NCBI GenBank assembly: GCA_015039465.1
Contig: MU130446.1
Coordinates: 133,677 to 197,676 of the forward strand
Direction of reading: 5' to 3'
Source of the DNA: Phlegmacium glaucopus
Taxonomy: Eukaryota > Basidiomycota > Agaricomycetes > Agaricales > Cortinariaceae
Length of the DNA: 64,000 bases
The position numbers and the translations under genes are program-made. The notes under the pieces are model-generated. The model worked only from the letters and a program-made list of their open reading frames with translations. It did not search any database and was not told the DNA's origin. Shown piece by piece: positions 1-12,728 of the stretch; position 1 is the first letter of the stretch, and each line of letters opens with the position of its first letter.

Positions 1-420
1 TCCTATGTGGAAATATATAAGCATGGGATAGATTATCATATAGGTTCAACATCGACCCCAAAGTGAAAAGGTCACTAACCAATGGCGACATGGACCGGGG
101 TACGCTCCAGCTCGGGCCATTGCAGGACTAAGAAAGGTGCACAGTGTTGCAAGAAACATGAATATACATCCAAGTGTTTCTGCCTAGGTATCATCAATTC
201 TAGTCCAAGACGACGGCGACGGACAAAAATTGAATTACAATCCAGATGAACAAGATCTGCATATTATTTTGAATGAGTGATTTTATCTTTGGAAATGACG
301 TATTCTAACGCACTAGAGCTTTCATGCTTCTACTGGTACGTCTGGACTGGGAGCGAAAGTACCAGATAGCCTGGCAACATGTAACACCGCAGAGTCTGAA
401 AGTGCTGTTCGGTCAAACGG
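1..420 (-). pseudogene. DUF6534 gene fragment, inverted (copy 0)
   Basis: The reverse complement of this stretch matches, almost base for base, exons 2-4 and introns of the DUF6534 gene at 24.65-26.6 kb (copy B). Exon 2 (VTCCQAIWYF), the AQTLGCIFMF exon and the following donor are all present. Differences from B are few: for example GCG to GTG in the TLRTFL exon and an 11-bp indel after exon 2. Similarity stops near base 420, just upstream of exon 2, so exon 1 is absent here. The other end runs off the window. It lies opposite to copies A-D, so it and copies A/B form an inverted pair around the housekeeping block. Confidence 0.85.
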
Positions 421-788
421 CGTCGAATTGACTGTGATACTGGTGCTGGGTTAGTGAGGGCTACATGTGGAAGATTCTATTCAGACAAACCTTCACAAGG
501 AACCATCATGAATGGTGAGATTGATACAATCCAACTCAATTTCGTGGTCTTCAAACGGATGCTTATCTCTCGTATGCATGTCACATATTGTGACATCACA
601 AAAACCCAACTGAAACCCATGATAGGCTACAATAATATTATCAATTCAACCAGGAGACAAGAAATCTATCAACAACAGCAGTCCATCGAAAACCGGAAGT
701 AGATGACTTAGTGGAGATAATAGTCTTTTAGGTATATGAGGAGGGGGCAAATTCCACAAACAACACATATATGACCAAGAATATAACA
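421..788. other. Intergenic, no gene seen
   Basis: This lies between the end of the truncated DUF6534 repeat and the stop codon of the SNF2 gene. It probably holds the 3' untranslated region of the SNF2 gene. The short open frames here show no recognisable domain. Confidence 0.5.
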
Positions 789-3700
789 TCAATCAAATTC
801 CTCCTCGTCATCATCTCGTCCTCCAGGTCGGAAAAGCGCAAGGAGGTCGTCCATACCAAGACGCATATCCTTGATCTTGTCTCCACTCAGCGCAGCAGCA
901 GCCATAGCTCGCTTCTTGTCTTGCAACTAAAAAAATTCAACTCAGAATTAGCGCGCCAGGCAATCTATCCATAGAGAAGCAGGAAAAACATACAAGCAGA
1001 ATTCGGTCTTCTACGGTACCGTCAATCTTCAGCTTGAATATGTTTACATCGCGTGTTTGTCCGAAACGATGAGATCTGTCGAAGGCTTGGTCCTGGAAAC
1101 AAGACAAAGAAACATCAGGCAAAAGCCAGGTACCAAACATCTACTTCTGCGTACCTCGAGGGCCGGATTCCACCATAAATCCACCAAGATAACGTTGTTG
1201 CAAGCCGTCAAGTTGAGACCTACATCACATATCATCAACGAAATCCTATCCTTTTACAATATAGGAAGACTACGCACCAGTGCTCCCTGCCTTGAACGAA
1301 ATCAAGATAACCCGAGTTGAGGAACTTGACTTGATCTTAGCAAGAGACGCCTCCCGATCCTTTGGGCTCATCGAGCCATCATCTATATTTAAACCTAATC
1401 AGAAATTGCACAGAACAAAATAAAGGAGATTTCCAGTAAAAAATGGGGCTTACATCGAACGTATTTAACGCCCTTCTCATTCAAGAACGGTTCAATCAGA
1501 TCCAACATACTCGTGAACTGTGAGAAAATGATAGTCTTTTCTTCATTTTCCGAGCGCTCGTCGATCTCTTTCAACAATTGGAGGATCATCCGAATCTTGG
1601 CCGAAGAAGGTCTATCTCGTTCCGCACGTTGAGCTTCCTTGGCTAAAGGCACACAACTGCGACAATGAGTGCTCCATTCGTCAGCGCCAGCGTTATCGCT
1701 ATTGATCCTAAAGAAAGACACTCTTCAAGTTCAAGCTCGATTGTGAACGAAGACGACCGCTTACTCGGTAGTACACATTTGGCATTTACGTGTCACGCCC
1801 ATCTGGCCAAAAGCAGCAGCGAGGTCATCACCGTCAGCATCTTTGTCGTCTTGACCCTTCGCAACGGCCTTAGGGTCAACTGCATCCAGGTCGTTTTTAT
1901 AGTCCTTCGCAACAAGGATGGGGTGATTGCAGGCTTTACACCAGAACAGTCAGAGACTTGTTGCAAAAGAAAAAAGTTAAAAAAATTAAAACCTTGACGA
2001 AGACGAAGCAACAGAAGCAAAACAGATATATAACTGCTGTTGCCCTTACTCGTTGCCATCAGCTTCTCAATGACGCTCTCCATTTTCGTCTCCAATGAGT
2101 CGTAGAAAAACTTCTCGGATGGATCAAAATTACAAGAAATCACATTGACAGTACGCTTAGGAAGTTCGATTAGAGCTTTCCCGTTGAGTAGGTGATCTTT
2201 TCGACGTCTCAGCATTATTTGTTTCAGTACAACCTGTTCAGTTCTTAGTAGTGAGCATCTATTATTGAGAGAATGGGAAGCGCTTACTTGAAGGCGCTTC
2301 ATCGCACGTGCCGCACCTCGACCACTGTTGACAGGCTTGGCGATCTGGACATTGAATGTGTCCCAATTGGACAAGGGTTTGATGCGGAGGAACTTGATGA
2401 GGGAGTACAGCTCGGTCACATTATTCTGCCTATAATAATTCAAAAGTAAGTAAATGAGATATAAAAGATTTGAACAACTGACATAGGTGTACCAGTAAGA
2501 CACCACTTGAACTTGCTTTGTAGTTCGCAACACGCGATAGCACCTTTGGTCTTCACGTTCTTGATGTTATGAGCTTCATCTAAATGCAGAACGATAATAA
2601 GACTTTTTTGTGCCTGAGACAAGATAGGGCGGGTTTGAGAGAACGAACCCAAAGCAATTCTCCACCACTTGACGCCAAAGAGAGCGCATCTCTTCGCGCC
2701 GGGTTTAGCTCTAGACTTCTTTGCTTTTCCAACGCTGTCTGATTCGGAATCATCATTATTGGAGTCAGCTGCCGCCTTCGACGAGGCCTTCGACTTCTTG
2801 GATTCATCCTTTGCAGAAGAACTGTAAGATACATATTCGGACTTGACGGTATCGTAGGTCGTGACGACGATGTGATACTTTTGCAAAACCGCAGGATCTA
2901 CATAAAATAACAAATGAGCGAGAGTAAGATAAAGTAACAATAGCGAGGATGCAGTTTTTACCTGTCGTTCTCGAGGTTCCTTGGTGCTTCAGAACCCTCA
3001 AATTCGTCATTTTCTCAACCTCGTCTGCCCATTGACCAACGAGAGCAAGTGGGCATACGACTCTGCGAAAGACATTTGTAAGAAACAAGCCAAAGGGATG
3101 AGAAGCAGATGTTTACAAAGTGGAAGCACTCCAGCCGTCAGCTTTGTCGGATTTGCGAGCACGACCATCCACAATTCTTGTGAGCGTCTGTATGGTCTTC
3201 CCAAGACTGTCCAATCAAAATTAAAGCTTGAAAGATGGAATATGAAACAAAATATGTACCCCATATCATCTGCAAGGATACCACCAGTTCGTTTCTTCGT
3301 CAAATCCTCTCGGTCTTTCATCCAAGCACGACCAAGAACTTGATGGGGTAGTAACGTGATTCCCGCCTTGAAGCCCTCAACGGTAGCTTGCGACATGTCG
3401 ACTTCAACATCAGCATCGACTTCTTGGTTCATGCCTCCACCCATCAAATCGCGAAGGGCCTTCTCAGCATCACCAGCTGACATCCAGGTTTGTTCGTCCC
3501 TAAACTCAGGAACATTGATCTCCTCTCCGTCATGATCATCCTCAACGGTAAGAGTCGCAATCGGCGGCGGAGGCACAAAGCCACCTTGATAAACATTTCT
3601 ATTGGCGGGGATTGGGATCGGGACTGGGACGCCGGTTGACTTTAACTTGGAGGAGGGAGGAATGTTGAAGGGAGCTTTGGGAGGTTGGTACATAGTAGGG

Positions 3701-4133
3701 GCGCGAGGTTGCAAAGGGATACGGTTAGTCGGAACAGCTGAGCTTTTATTGTGTTGCCTGAAAAAATAAGGGTCAGTGGTCATAAGGGCGACAGGGACAA
3801 CTATTAGCTTACGGAGGTTTTACAGTCACCTCATCATCCTCTTCGTCGGAGGATATTACGACTGTGCTCCTCTTTTGAACTCTGGTCGGCGCTTTTTCAA
3901 CGGATACCACGGAGCTTGAAGAACTGCTTGAAGCTACCGACTACATTGAATCTCTTTCAGCAAACATTCGATAACAAAGGTTAGCGGCCTACAATGACTT
4001 CTGGTTGCCCTGTCTTGCGAGCGCCTCCGAACTCAGGATATATATTTACGTCTTCGGCTAATCGTTTTCGACTGCATCGTGGGGTTGGTTAGCCTATCTT
4101 CGTAATGGTTTCTGTCACGTACATGTGTTCCAT
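789..4133 (-). CDS. SNF2-family DNA-dependent ATPase (Rad5/Rad16/Uls1-like)
   Basis: Chromatin or repair translocase of the SNF2 superfamily, expected in the nucleus. I start it at the ATG at 4133-4131: an 11-nt exon (MEHI..) splices from 4123 to 4071, then 3993 to 3940, then 3813 to 3757. Motif I is split by an intron (LADDMG then LGKT). The Walker B box reads LDEAHNIKN, followed by KFKWCLTGTPM, LRRRKDHLL, TIIFSQFTSMLDLIEP, VILVDLWWNPALE and DQAFDRSHRFGQT. A short cysteine cluster (CQMC...HCRSC) sits between the two helicase lobes, where Rad5/Rad16/Uls1 members carry a RING; it is too small to call a full RING. The N-terminus is Ser/Pro-rich and acidic, and the protein ends in an acidic DDDEEEFD tail. 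About ten or more short introns. The subfamily is not certain. Confidence 0.85.
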
Positions 4134-5633
4134 GGGTATGATGTTGGAATTCAGTTGAAAGTGGCACTGGCAAAGTGGATACAACTTTAAATCAAAGTCG
4201 CGTCGCCAATATGAACGGTCACGTGCCTAATTGAACATAAAATATCAAATATATTATGTCATTATTGTTCGGTTTCCCTGCTTTCTGACTCCAGATTTGA
4301 ACATTGAAATTGAAAACCTTGGCGATGACCTTTTTGGAGACCAAAATTGCAGGACCCAGGTACGGCGGCCTCCGTCACGGAATAGTCTAAAAAACAGGGT
4401 TGTCATACGCGTTGCGATGCGCCACAACACTGTAGAGCCCGAGAAATAAACCTAAAGTCTTTTACTCTGAACCTATGGCTCTTATGTAAACCGCTCGAAG
4501 GTCTTAAGAAAGGTCTCGCTAAGTTTACAGAAACTTGCAAGAAGGAACTCAGTGCGAAGCTAAGTAGGATGGAAACCATTTCATCATTGGACGAACATTG
4601 GTTTTGCTTACCCAGAGAAGCAAGTTTAAAGTTAAGGTCGAAGAATCGAATGGGGATCGAACATTTTCTCATCCAAACCGGCGAATCTCAGGCATGTAAG
4701 ACTCTAATCGAGATAAACGCCGTCAACCAGGATACACCCATCGAGCCTCATCCCACTCGATATGATGTTCTCAAGGCAATATCGACCATCGGTAGGATGA
4801 CTTAAACAATCCCATTGTTTTGGACTCATTCAACAGGCAGCTCCGCCTCGTAGGAGTAAGTATGAAAGAAGTTTAACTGACTCGCTTTCAAAGATTATAA
4901 ATGGTATTATTCAAATTAGTATATACAACATGCCATAATTTACTTGAATTTTCCAAAACTGAACCTTTCATGCAACCCTAAATTCCGCCGATTATTTATT
5001 TGAATTGTATTTGAAAGAGAAAATTTTAGTATTACATATATGCACGCCACGCTGCCCCGTTGAAATCATAAACTATCAATCGGAACACAGCGAATTATGG
5101 AGGCCGGGTGGGCAACTTTGAAACCAAAGGCTCCCAGCAGTGTATGGAAAGCGCCCTTTAGATCTTAGACTCGACCAACAGAAGAGTTGGACCAATCAGG
5201 TTCGTATTTTCTTTTTCTTTTTTTTTTTCACTGGTCCCAGGAATGCTTTACTGGCCGGACTGAGCACCACCACCATAAATCAACAGATAGTCACTTCCTA
5301 GAACACAAGAGTAAACATAGAAACAGTCGATCATCCAACAGATAATACGCTTCCTGAAGTTTGGACCCGTTATGCATGGTTAGGGAGAAAACCGGGCTTG
5401 AATAAGTACACACTCCGTGAATTCCATTGGTCTTGAGAAATCCACTTTCTGTCTCCGGTAAGACAGCCAAAAAGACCTAAGTAGTTGAGGGTTGGTGAGC
5501 CAATCAACAAACCCTCTCTACGAGAGATCGGGGATAGCTCGGCCATTCAAGTTTACCGTGGTACAGCAAGGTAAAGTAGCTTCGAGGATGAGCCTATACA
5601 CATTTTTCAAGATACAAATACAGGTTATGGTCA
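4134..5633. other. 1.5-kb intergenic region
   Basis: Upstream region of the SNF2 gene and downstream region of the carbonic anhydrase gene. The open frames near 4.4-4.8 kb have no intron signals, no recognisable domain and biased composition. A T-rich tract lies at about 5210-5230. I see no RNA gene or repeat shared with the rest of the window. Confidence 0.5.
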
Positions 5634-6379
5634 CTAGACAGTTTCGGGTTCTGTTACAGGTACGATCTAGAGAAATCTTCAACGTTACTAAACTTGCTTT
5701 TTGGCAATATCATTAAAGCAGAATCACAAACCTTTCCAGTAGTCACGTCATAGATCCAACCGCTTAGGTGCGTCCCTTCCTTGAGAAGTTTGCTTTCTTT
5801 CAAATAGTGAATGTCATCCTGGACGCTTTCCTTAAGGTTAGGAAATGTGAGGAAATCGATTTTATCAATGGCCTCTGCGACTGCAATGTTGCCTGGTTCC
5901 TCGGCCTTGACTTTCTGGCGGATGTCATCGTTGGTAAAGGTAAGCATTCCACAATTAGTGTGGTGGAAGACCGCAACTTCGGTGGTGCCAAGAAGACGTT
6001 GAGAAATCACGATACTCCTAAGCGCCTCCTTGCTGAAACGATTGATGAGAGAGGGTAAGTAAACGACAAGGGATGGACACATACGCGGAGCCACCAGCAT
6101 TACGAATGACATGAGCTTCCCCGAGGTTGATTTGAAGCTGGGCAGCTGGACTGAAACGCTATGTTTGTTAAGGCATGAAAACAACCTTGAATTGACATAC
6201 TCGATTCGAGCATCCATACATGTCACTTAGAGAGTCGTTATAAGCGATTATAGATACTTTTGATTACTGATGGACATACCGACTACGAGCTTCTTAGAAG
6301 GAGGCAAAGGCAAGTTGCCTTTATCAAAAGTTGAAGCATAACGCTCGTTTTTGAGAATTAATTCCTGATAGCTGGCCAT
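5634..6379 (-). CDS. Beta-carbonic anhydrase
   Basis: Reversible hydration of CO2 to bicarbonate. Five exons (6379-6280, 6225-6201, 6150-6085, 6032-5732, 5666-5634) give 525 nt, or 174 residues. The zinc-site motifs are in place: CMDARID across the second intron, and HHTNCGM in exon 4. The core also shows LGEAHVIRNAGG and ALRSIVISQRLLGTTE, typical of small single-domain fungal/bacterial-type beta enzymes. The length suits that group. No signal peptide is obvious, so it is probably cytosolic. The second exon is only 25 nt and splits the zinc-ligand motif. Confidence 0.93.
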
Positions 6380-6636
6380 TGAAAGTGAGCACCAAGAGGG
6401 TGATGAATCAATTCAGTCATTCGTTTGTATGAGACTCACAGTGTTCTTTATAGGGATCCCCCGGAAACGGGCCTTCATAAGGATCCCACGAAATTGCGCA
6501 ATTGGCACACCACAATAGCTCATTGAATTGTTTTTTGACGATGAAGAGTGGGAATGAAACTTGGGCTGATTATGTCAGCACTTCGGTATTGAACTTAACC
6601 GATGACCGGAACATCCAAGACTGTTCTCCTACTATC

Positions 6637-7982
6637 ATGTCAGTGAATCTCGCCCAAGTTGTCGGATACAACCTTCCAGACAAACCTGTTCGTCATGCTC
6701 TTATTCAATAACCAACTTTAAATTGACTTTTGTACATAGGTCGCATGGAACAAGCGCGACTTACTGACATACGCCGTTGGGGTTGGAGCTAAGAACGATG
6801 AGTTCCCGTTTATTTACGGTAAGGCTACCATCAACTCTCATGTTTCAGCTTCAGCTGAATGATTTCTTGTAGAACTTGGTAGGTTGCTGTCTTTCCAGAT
6901 ATGCTCAATGGCTAGCATTATGTGCTCAAAAGCGTTAATTTAGACCCCAACTTTGCTGCGCTACCAACCTATCCAGTCGTTCTAGCACTCAAAGGTGCTG
7001 ATGCTGATGTTAATCTATTCAGCCAACGGGTCCAAGGCCGTCCTATCCCCGGCATGCCTCCCATGAATCCCAACCGTGTCGTCCGTCCTCTCCCTCTAAC
7101 TCTAATATCCTATTTATATAACCATCGATGAAATAGGTCCATGCAACTCAATCTATCGAAATTTTAAAACCTCTTCCACTTGTTAGTGGTGACGGCTGGA
7201 CATACAAGACACGGTACACAGGCGTCTCCGAAAACAGTAAGTTGAATCCATCTATAATCCCCGCCTACAAACCATTTTGACCTTTCCACTTATAGAGAGT
7301 GGTATAATCCTGACTGCTGAAAATACTCTTGTCGACCCAAATGGTGTCGTTTACGCCAGGCTCTTCGTCAGTATCAAGTCCTCCGCTTTCCATCACCCAC
7401 TGACAACCATTACTCCACCCTGAAACAGTCTTCATCCTTTAGCCTAGGGGCCAAAGCCACGGGCGAAAGATTCTCCAAAATCATTGCCGGTCCTCCTCAA
7501 GGCAAGCCTATTCCCAAAGATCGCAAAGCCGATTGGGTCGTCCAGGACCAAACCACCCCAGAACAAGCTATAATATTCCGTTTAAGTGGCGATTACAACC
7601 CTCTTCATATCGGTATGTTCTTCCCTCCTTGTCTTAACTTTAGTTTTACGTTCATATTCACCTCTCCATAGACCCTAAAATCGGCCAAGCAGCAGGTTTC
7701 GGCGGTGTCATCTTGCATGGTCTCTCAACATACGGTTTCGCCGGCCGAGCGGTGCTCAAGTCAGTCGGTGGAAGTGACCCCAACTCTCTCAAATTCCTCG
7801 GTGTACGATTCACCGCGCCTGTCAAGCCTGGAGACAAATTGGAGACTAGTATCTGGGAGGTAGGCAAAGGTCCTAATGGGACCGTTGAAGTGGCGTTTGA
7901 GACCAAAAATCTGGCAACCGGCAAAGTCGCTCTAGGTGGGGGTATAGCCTACGTTGTGAAAAAGAGCTCTGCGAAGCTGTGA
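6637..7982 (+). CDS. MaoC-like (R)-enoyl-CoA hydratase, peroxisomal
   Basis: Hydratase-2 type double hot-dog protein of fatty-acid beta-oxidation. The ATG at 6637 opens exon 1 (MSVNLAQVVGYNLPDKP, 17 codons), which splices at 6687 to 6740. The catalytic block LSGDYNPLHIDP is followed by GFGGVILHGLSTYG, the usual hydratase-2 motif. The protein ends in SAKL, so it carries a C-terminal AKL peroxisomal targeting signal (PTS1). To keep the conserved YELDPNFAALP segment, a 6-nt microexon at 6873-6878 has to be used (see findings). It is tandem to nothing related and head-to-head with the carbonic anhydrase gene (starts 6379 and 6637), so the two may share a promoter of about 260 bp. Confidence 0.92.
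6873..6878 (+). other. 6-nt microexon in the MaoC hydratase gene
   Basis: The sequence AACTTG is flanked by ttcttgtag upstream and gtaggttg downstream. Splicing exon 2 (ending TACG at 6818) to this and then to ACCCCAAC at 6944 gives Tyr-Glu-Leu-Asp-Pro-Asn in frame. The flanking introns would be 54 and 65 nt. Skipping it would also keep the frame but lose Glu-Leu. Confidence 0.65.
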
Positions 7983-8032
7983 TTCTTTTGTACATATATT
8001 TCCAAGTTATAATTTAAACAATTTCAACCAAT

Positions 8033-9411
8033 TTAGTGGTTCGGAGCTCCATTTTCAAGCTTCGCCCTCAACACTCGTACTCGGTCGACTAAAGCGTCGG
8101 CTTCGAGGTAGCATCCTTTCAACCACCGATTAATCTCGCCCTGCTTCATCTCCACACCTGGTTTATCTCTGAATGCCGTCCGAGCATGTAACACACGTCG
8201 ATTATCAAACAGAACTGCATCCCCTTCTTTCAAAGTATACTTATAAGTATTCATAGGATCATCCAGCATCTCCGCAAAGCGTGCAAGAGCGGGATAAAAC
8301 TCTATAGGAGTGTTCAAAGGAAGTGGTGCTTGGAAAGGAGGAGAATAATTGATATGTGAGATTTGAAGTTCGGATGATGATGATGTTGAGAATATGGATG
8401 GGGGAGCAAGCTCGATGGTGAAATGTTCGCGATGGAGGTGATGACCGTCAACTACGTAGTGAAACGCGACTGGGGTTTTGGTGAGGATGTCAAAGTCTGC
8501 TGGATGGGATTCCCGAAGTTGGCGAGCAACATGAAGAGCGTCAACGAATATAGATGTTCCTCCTATGACTTGATTTCTGAGACAATGGAGTATTTGGTAT
8601 CGAGGTGGATGTTGAAAGTACCTATAATAATAATGATAAAATTGCAAATCGTGAAAAAATGAAATTGAAAACCGCAACAAGGCAGGCGAAAGAAAAAGGA
8701 AGAAACATACAATAAATCCATATGTAATCCCAGAGCCAGATTCGTGTAAGCAATATTCCGACTATCATTGTTAAGATTCACCACATCCCACAGAGGACCA
8801 TAAAACGTCTGTCTGATCTCTCCAAATCGTTCAGCAAGAGGACGGAGCTCACATGTACCATGTGAAGTTTCTTGATTCGGAACACCCGAGACGAATAACA
8901 GACCATATTTTGAGAGCTGAGTAATAGCTTCGACAAGTCCTGATGGTGTGTTTATTTTGTCATATGGGATGAAGAGGTTGGGGAGATTCGATATGGATGT
9001 AAGAGTCCAAGCTTCTTCGGTCAGATGTTGATCAAGGTGCCATTCCATCAATTTAGAAGTCGATGCATGTCGTTGCAGGAACGCCTGATCAAAACTAGAT
9101 TTATGCCCATCGTTCCAAGTGATATCGATCCCACTGGAAGTGACTTTTACCCCTTGTTCGGTGGGAACGATGTTGAGAGGGATATCTGATGAACGATGTA
9201 ATTTCTGTTTTGAGTTCTGATGGATGCATTCAGATGATTGACAGGAATCTCGTAGCCATATGTAGGGAAAGGATATGTTGTTGAGTGCGTGGATGGTGAG
9301 AGCATTCGTAGTCTGTGTATATGTTGTCCAAGTTCGGGTCTGCCAGTGCCAGGGAGTACGAGATGCAATAAACGGTGTCCTTAAGTAACCTGCACGCTTT
9401 ACAAGCAACAT
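8033..9411 (-). CDS. Gamma-butyrobetaine/trimethyllysine-type 2-oxoglutarate dioxygenase
   Basis: Fe(II)/2-oxoglutarate hydroxylase of the carnitine-biosynthesis type. Exon 1 ends at 8711 and exon 2 runs from 8621 to the stop at 8033; the join restores LHMDLLYFQHPPRYQ. Iron ligands are the HxD in LGLHMDLL and the distal His in RRVLHARTAF, whose Arg would bind 2-oxoglutarate. The N-terminal part (WNDGHKSSFD, LRDSC) is the small substrate-side domain found in BBOX1/TMLHE proteins. I chose the ATG at 9411 (MLLVKRAG), which gives about 429 residues and a basic, mitochondrial-type N-terminus. An in-frame ATG at 9507 would add 32 residues. Substrate not proven. Confidence 0.87.
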
Positions 9412-9691
9412 TGGCAAGTGCCTTGATGGTTCAATTATTGGAATCCACTTTATACATGTACCAGACGATATCCGAACAGTAACCGGCACTCTATTTCCTT
9501 TTGTCATCACTTTATTATTAGGTCTGTATTTACCTGTTTGCGTTGAACTTCATTCATCCGTTAGGTTTGCACCTTTCCTTGCCATAGAATATGCTTAACA
9601 GTTCAAAAATGCCCTGGGCTGGTGTATGTATAACGAATAAACTTTTTGACCTGGACTTGGATACAAGTTAAACATGTAAAAGAATCCACTT

Positions 9692-10919
9692 TCAAGCAAA
9701 GATGAAAAGCGTGCCGAGGTACTAAAAAAATCACCACAATTATTAGTTCCAAAAAACACTCGAATCAAGAAAAGATGATAAAAAAAGAACACATACATCA
9801 GGAGGGTCATTGAACCTCAACCCGCCATCCAGCGCGGAAATAGCATTGAGCTCATTCTCCGTCAAGTCAAAACCCTCCGAGTTCAGATTCTCCAGCAGCC
9901 TATGCTGGGAGTTGCTCTTGGGGATGACGGCGATGCCGCGCTGGGTACACCAGCGCAGGATCACCTGTGCGGGTGTCTTGTTGTGGGCGGCAGCGATGGG
10001 GACGATGACGCTGTGCTCGAAGAGCCCGGAGGCGTCTCTGGCTTTGGACCAGCCTAGTTCGGCGAAAGATTGGGGGCCGAAACTGGGTAGAGGGGGGAAG
10101 ATTAGATTAAGAGATTGAGGGGGTGGGAAGGAAGAGGGGAAACGAACGATGAATAAGAAGTAACAGCAATTCCCTCCTCCTTCGCTAACCTCAACAGCGC
10201 AGTCTGCACCAAATAAGGATGATACTCGATTTGCAGCACAGCAGGACGGATGCGGGCATAACGCAATACATCTATTATCAGTGCGCCTTGGAAGTTGGAC
10301 ACACCAATGGACTTGATCAGGCCTTTGTCGACGAGGGCTTCGAGGGCCTGGTAGGTCTCCTGGATGGTCGCTTTGGATTGGACAACCTTTCCTTGGAGGT
10401 TGGTCCAGCCAGAAGGGTAGGAGTCGGCGGGATCGACGTATTCAAGGGCGACGGGGAAGTGGATGTGGAAGAGGTCAAAGTAATCGAGACCCCACCATTC
10501 GAGCTGCTTCCTCACGATGGGCTCAACGCGCTCCTTCTCATGGAAGGTGTTCCAAAGCTTAGAGGTGATGAATAGATCAGAGCGCTTGACAATTCCTTCG
10601 TCGATAGCGCGTTTGATACCCTGGCCGCACTCTTTCTCATTTCCATAATCTAAGCCCATCATTGAATGTACGTCAGATATAGACTCGTGGTTTATTTTTG
10701 GGAATGAGATTGGACCCACCGAAAGCACCGTCAAAGAGCCTGTAGCCAAGTTTGATAGCGTTGTAAATGGTTTCAGGTGCGGTTTCGGTGGGGACTTTCC
10801 AGACACCGAAGCTGCAACGATGAGACGAACTGATTAGATGATCATTCTCTGAATATCCTTATCACGTACCCGATGATGGGCATCTCCTGTCCATTGTATA
10901 GCTTGATATTCGTAACCAT
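9692..10919 (-). CDS. Aldo-keto reductase, D-xylose reductase type
   Basis: NAD(P)H-dependent reduction of aldoses such as xylose to the polyol, cytosolic. The start at 10919 gives [17 protein letters not shown] before the first intron. The catalytic tetrad is visible: Asp and Tyr in FDGAF/DYGNE, Lys in ITSKLWN and His in FHIHFP. GVSNFQG, the IEYHPYL strand, [10 protein letters not shown] and [13 protein letters not shown] (NADPH phosphate-binding loop with Lys/Ser/Asn/Arg) follow in order. The last exon, after an intron near 9736-9810, adds YLGTLFIFA and stops at 9692-9694. About 320 residues, normal for the family. It could act on other aldehydes. Confidence 0.92.
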
Positions 10920-11445
10920 TGTGATGATTGTTTTTGTGGGGTATGGACAGATGGAAGGAGGAGAGAAAGCTACTCTGAATTCCAAGCAGTTACCGGGTCT
11001 TGAATCCTCGGACCGGGCTTGCTATCACAAGCCATGATCTAGGGAAGTTGGAAATAACAAAACAAAGTCAGGCTTTAAAAACCGCCCAAAAAAAGCCAAA
11101 AAAGCCGTCAAAAAAACGTAGGTTCAATCAAGACCCCTCTCCACGTATGGAGGACCTTGGTACGACACTACAAAAACAAAACGCTAAAGCAGAGTGTTAA
11201 ACTCTGAGTCACGAGAGTGTCACGCGTCCGTTACCATTTGCAAGACCGGCCCGCTCTCGTTCCGGCCCGGTCCGCGGAAGTGTGCCTACTTTTTGCCCTT
11301 ACATAATATCAGTGTTATGATGCAAGTCCTTCACGGTAACGAAGGTTCGAAGCATAATACCGTTTCCGGAAAATCACGTTTGTACAGCTCGGACTTTCAC
11401 TAACTAGTCAAATCAGAACCTAGAAACAGAAGAAACCAAATTGAA
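10920..11445. other. Divergent intergenic region between the reductase and DJ-1-like genes
   Basis: About 525 bp separates two divergently transcribed genes and must hold both promoters. It contains A-rich tracts around 11050-11120 and GC-rich runs around 11260-11280. No further gene is supported. Confidence 0.5.
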
Positions 11446-12444
11446 ATGCCTGCAGCTCTCGTCTTGATTGCAGATGGTACAGAGGAAATGGAATTGTATG
11501 AAGCTTCCATAACTTGAAGTTAATGCCAATCTCACAAACGGTTTGAAGCACCATTACATATGACACCCTTGTACGGGCAGGCGTGAACACCACCTCTGCA
11601 TTTGTCCCAGATCTATTCAGTACTAGCGGTGTAGAGTCTCGCATCAGTCCACCTGCAGCAAAAGGATCGCGGGGAATCAATATCCTACCTGATGTTTACT
11701 TTGAGTTGTCTCTATGTGGACCGGTGAGCCTACTATAACTAACTTCGCCCTTACTGCCATCCCCCTCTCTCAATTGGCATGAAAGTAATGAGCTGGCCCT
11801 CTTCTTTTCCTGCAAAGGATAAATACGATCTTCTGGTTATCCCTGGTGGTGCAAAAGGCGCTGAGACAATGTCTAAACATCCATCTGTACAAGAACTCGT
11901 GAGGCGTTATATACAACAAGGGAAACTGGTTGGAATGATCTGCGCTGGTGCGTCGATTGACCCTCTTCATTTAAAATTGTATCAATAATTTTGTATTTTT
12001 GTTATACAGGCAGCCTGGCGGCACTCACAGCCAAATTACCCTCCCAACCGTTGACGTCACATCCAAGCGTTCGGTCTCTTCTAGAGAATGGTAAATGACT
12101 CAAAATATGCTTTAGCCCATCATACCTTTAATCGAAACCATGCTTCTACACCAATAGAATTTGAATATTCTGAAGAGTCAGTCGTGGTATCTGACCATCT
12201 AATAACCAGGTACGCTTCATTGAACATAATTTATTAGTCGCTGCTTGATTCAGTAATGATTTTTTTGTAGTCGTGGCCCAGGCAAGTAAATATTAATTGA
12301 GCAGGCGTCCCATGTGCCTTAATCGTCTTTCAAACAGGGACTGCATTTCCTTTCGCTCTGACGCTTGTTGAGCTGCTATGCGGGAAGGAAAAACGCGACG
12401 AAATTTGTGGTCCCATGGTCTTCCCGCCAAACACTCCATATTGA
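11446..12444 (+). CDS. DJ-1/PARK7-like protein (glyoxalase III / deglycase family)
   Basis: Small stress-related protein of the DJ-1/PfpI superfamily; members act on methylglyoxal or protect against oxidative damage. The ATG at 11446 opens MPAALVLIADGTEEME, whose Glu is the conserved partner of the active cysteine. The elbow motif GKLVGMICAGS (split by the intron starting near 11946) supplies the nucleophilic Cys. YDLLVIPGGAKGAE and the C-terminal TAFPFALTLVELLCGKE helix are also typical. Six or so exons, about 200 residues in all. It converges on the dipeptidase gene with 284 bp between the stops. Confidence 0.9.
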
Positions 12445-12728
12445 CCAGTCGCTATTCATCCGACCCAGTGTAAGACCGTGCGCTTGAATATTTACAATAG
12501 CTTTGTCTTCACTTATATGGCCTGTGCGAAATACAACTTGACCTTATACAAAAACATGTTCCGAAAAGATAGTAGAAAGTGGTACAGAATCGACGGTGGT
12601 GCAAGGCGACACCAGTACTTTTACAACTTTTTATATACAATGAGTCAAGGTTCGTCATTCCTCCCGATTGTGACAGTGAATAAATCAAGCACATATCTTT
12701 ACTGACTTCATCGACTTTATTCATTACT

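Noticed and set aside
1044..1721. Separate small genes within the SNF2 locus
   Set aside because: The frames are exons of the SNF2 gene read into introns (VILVDLWWNPALE, THCRSC and others) or shadows of them.
10219..10575. Plus-strand 118-codon frame in the reductase gene
   Set aside because: It lies opposite the aldo-keto reductase coding exon and has no domain.
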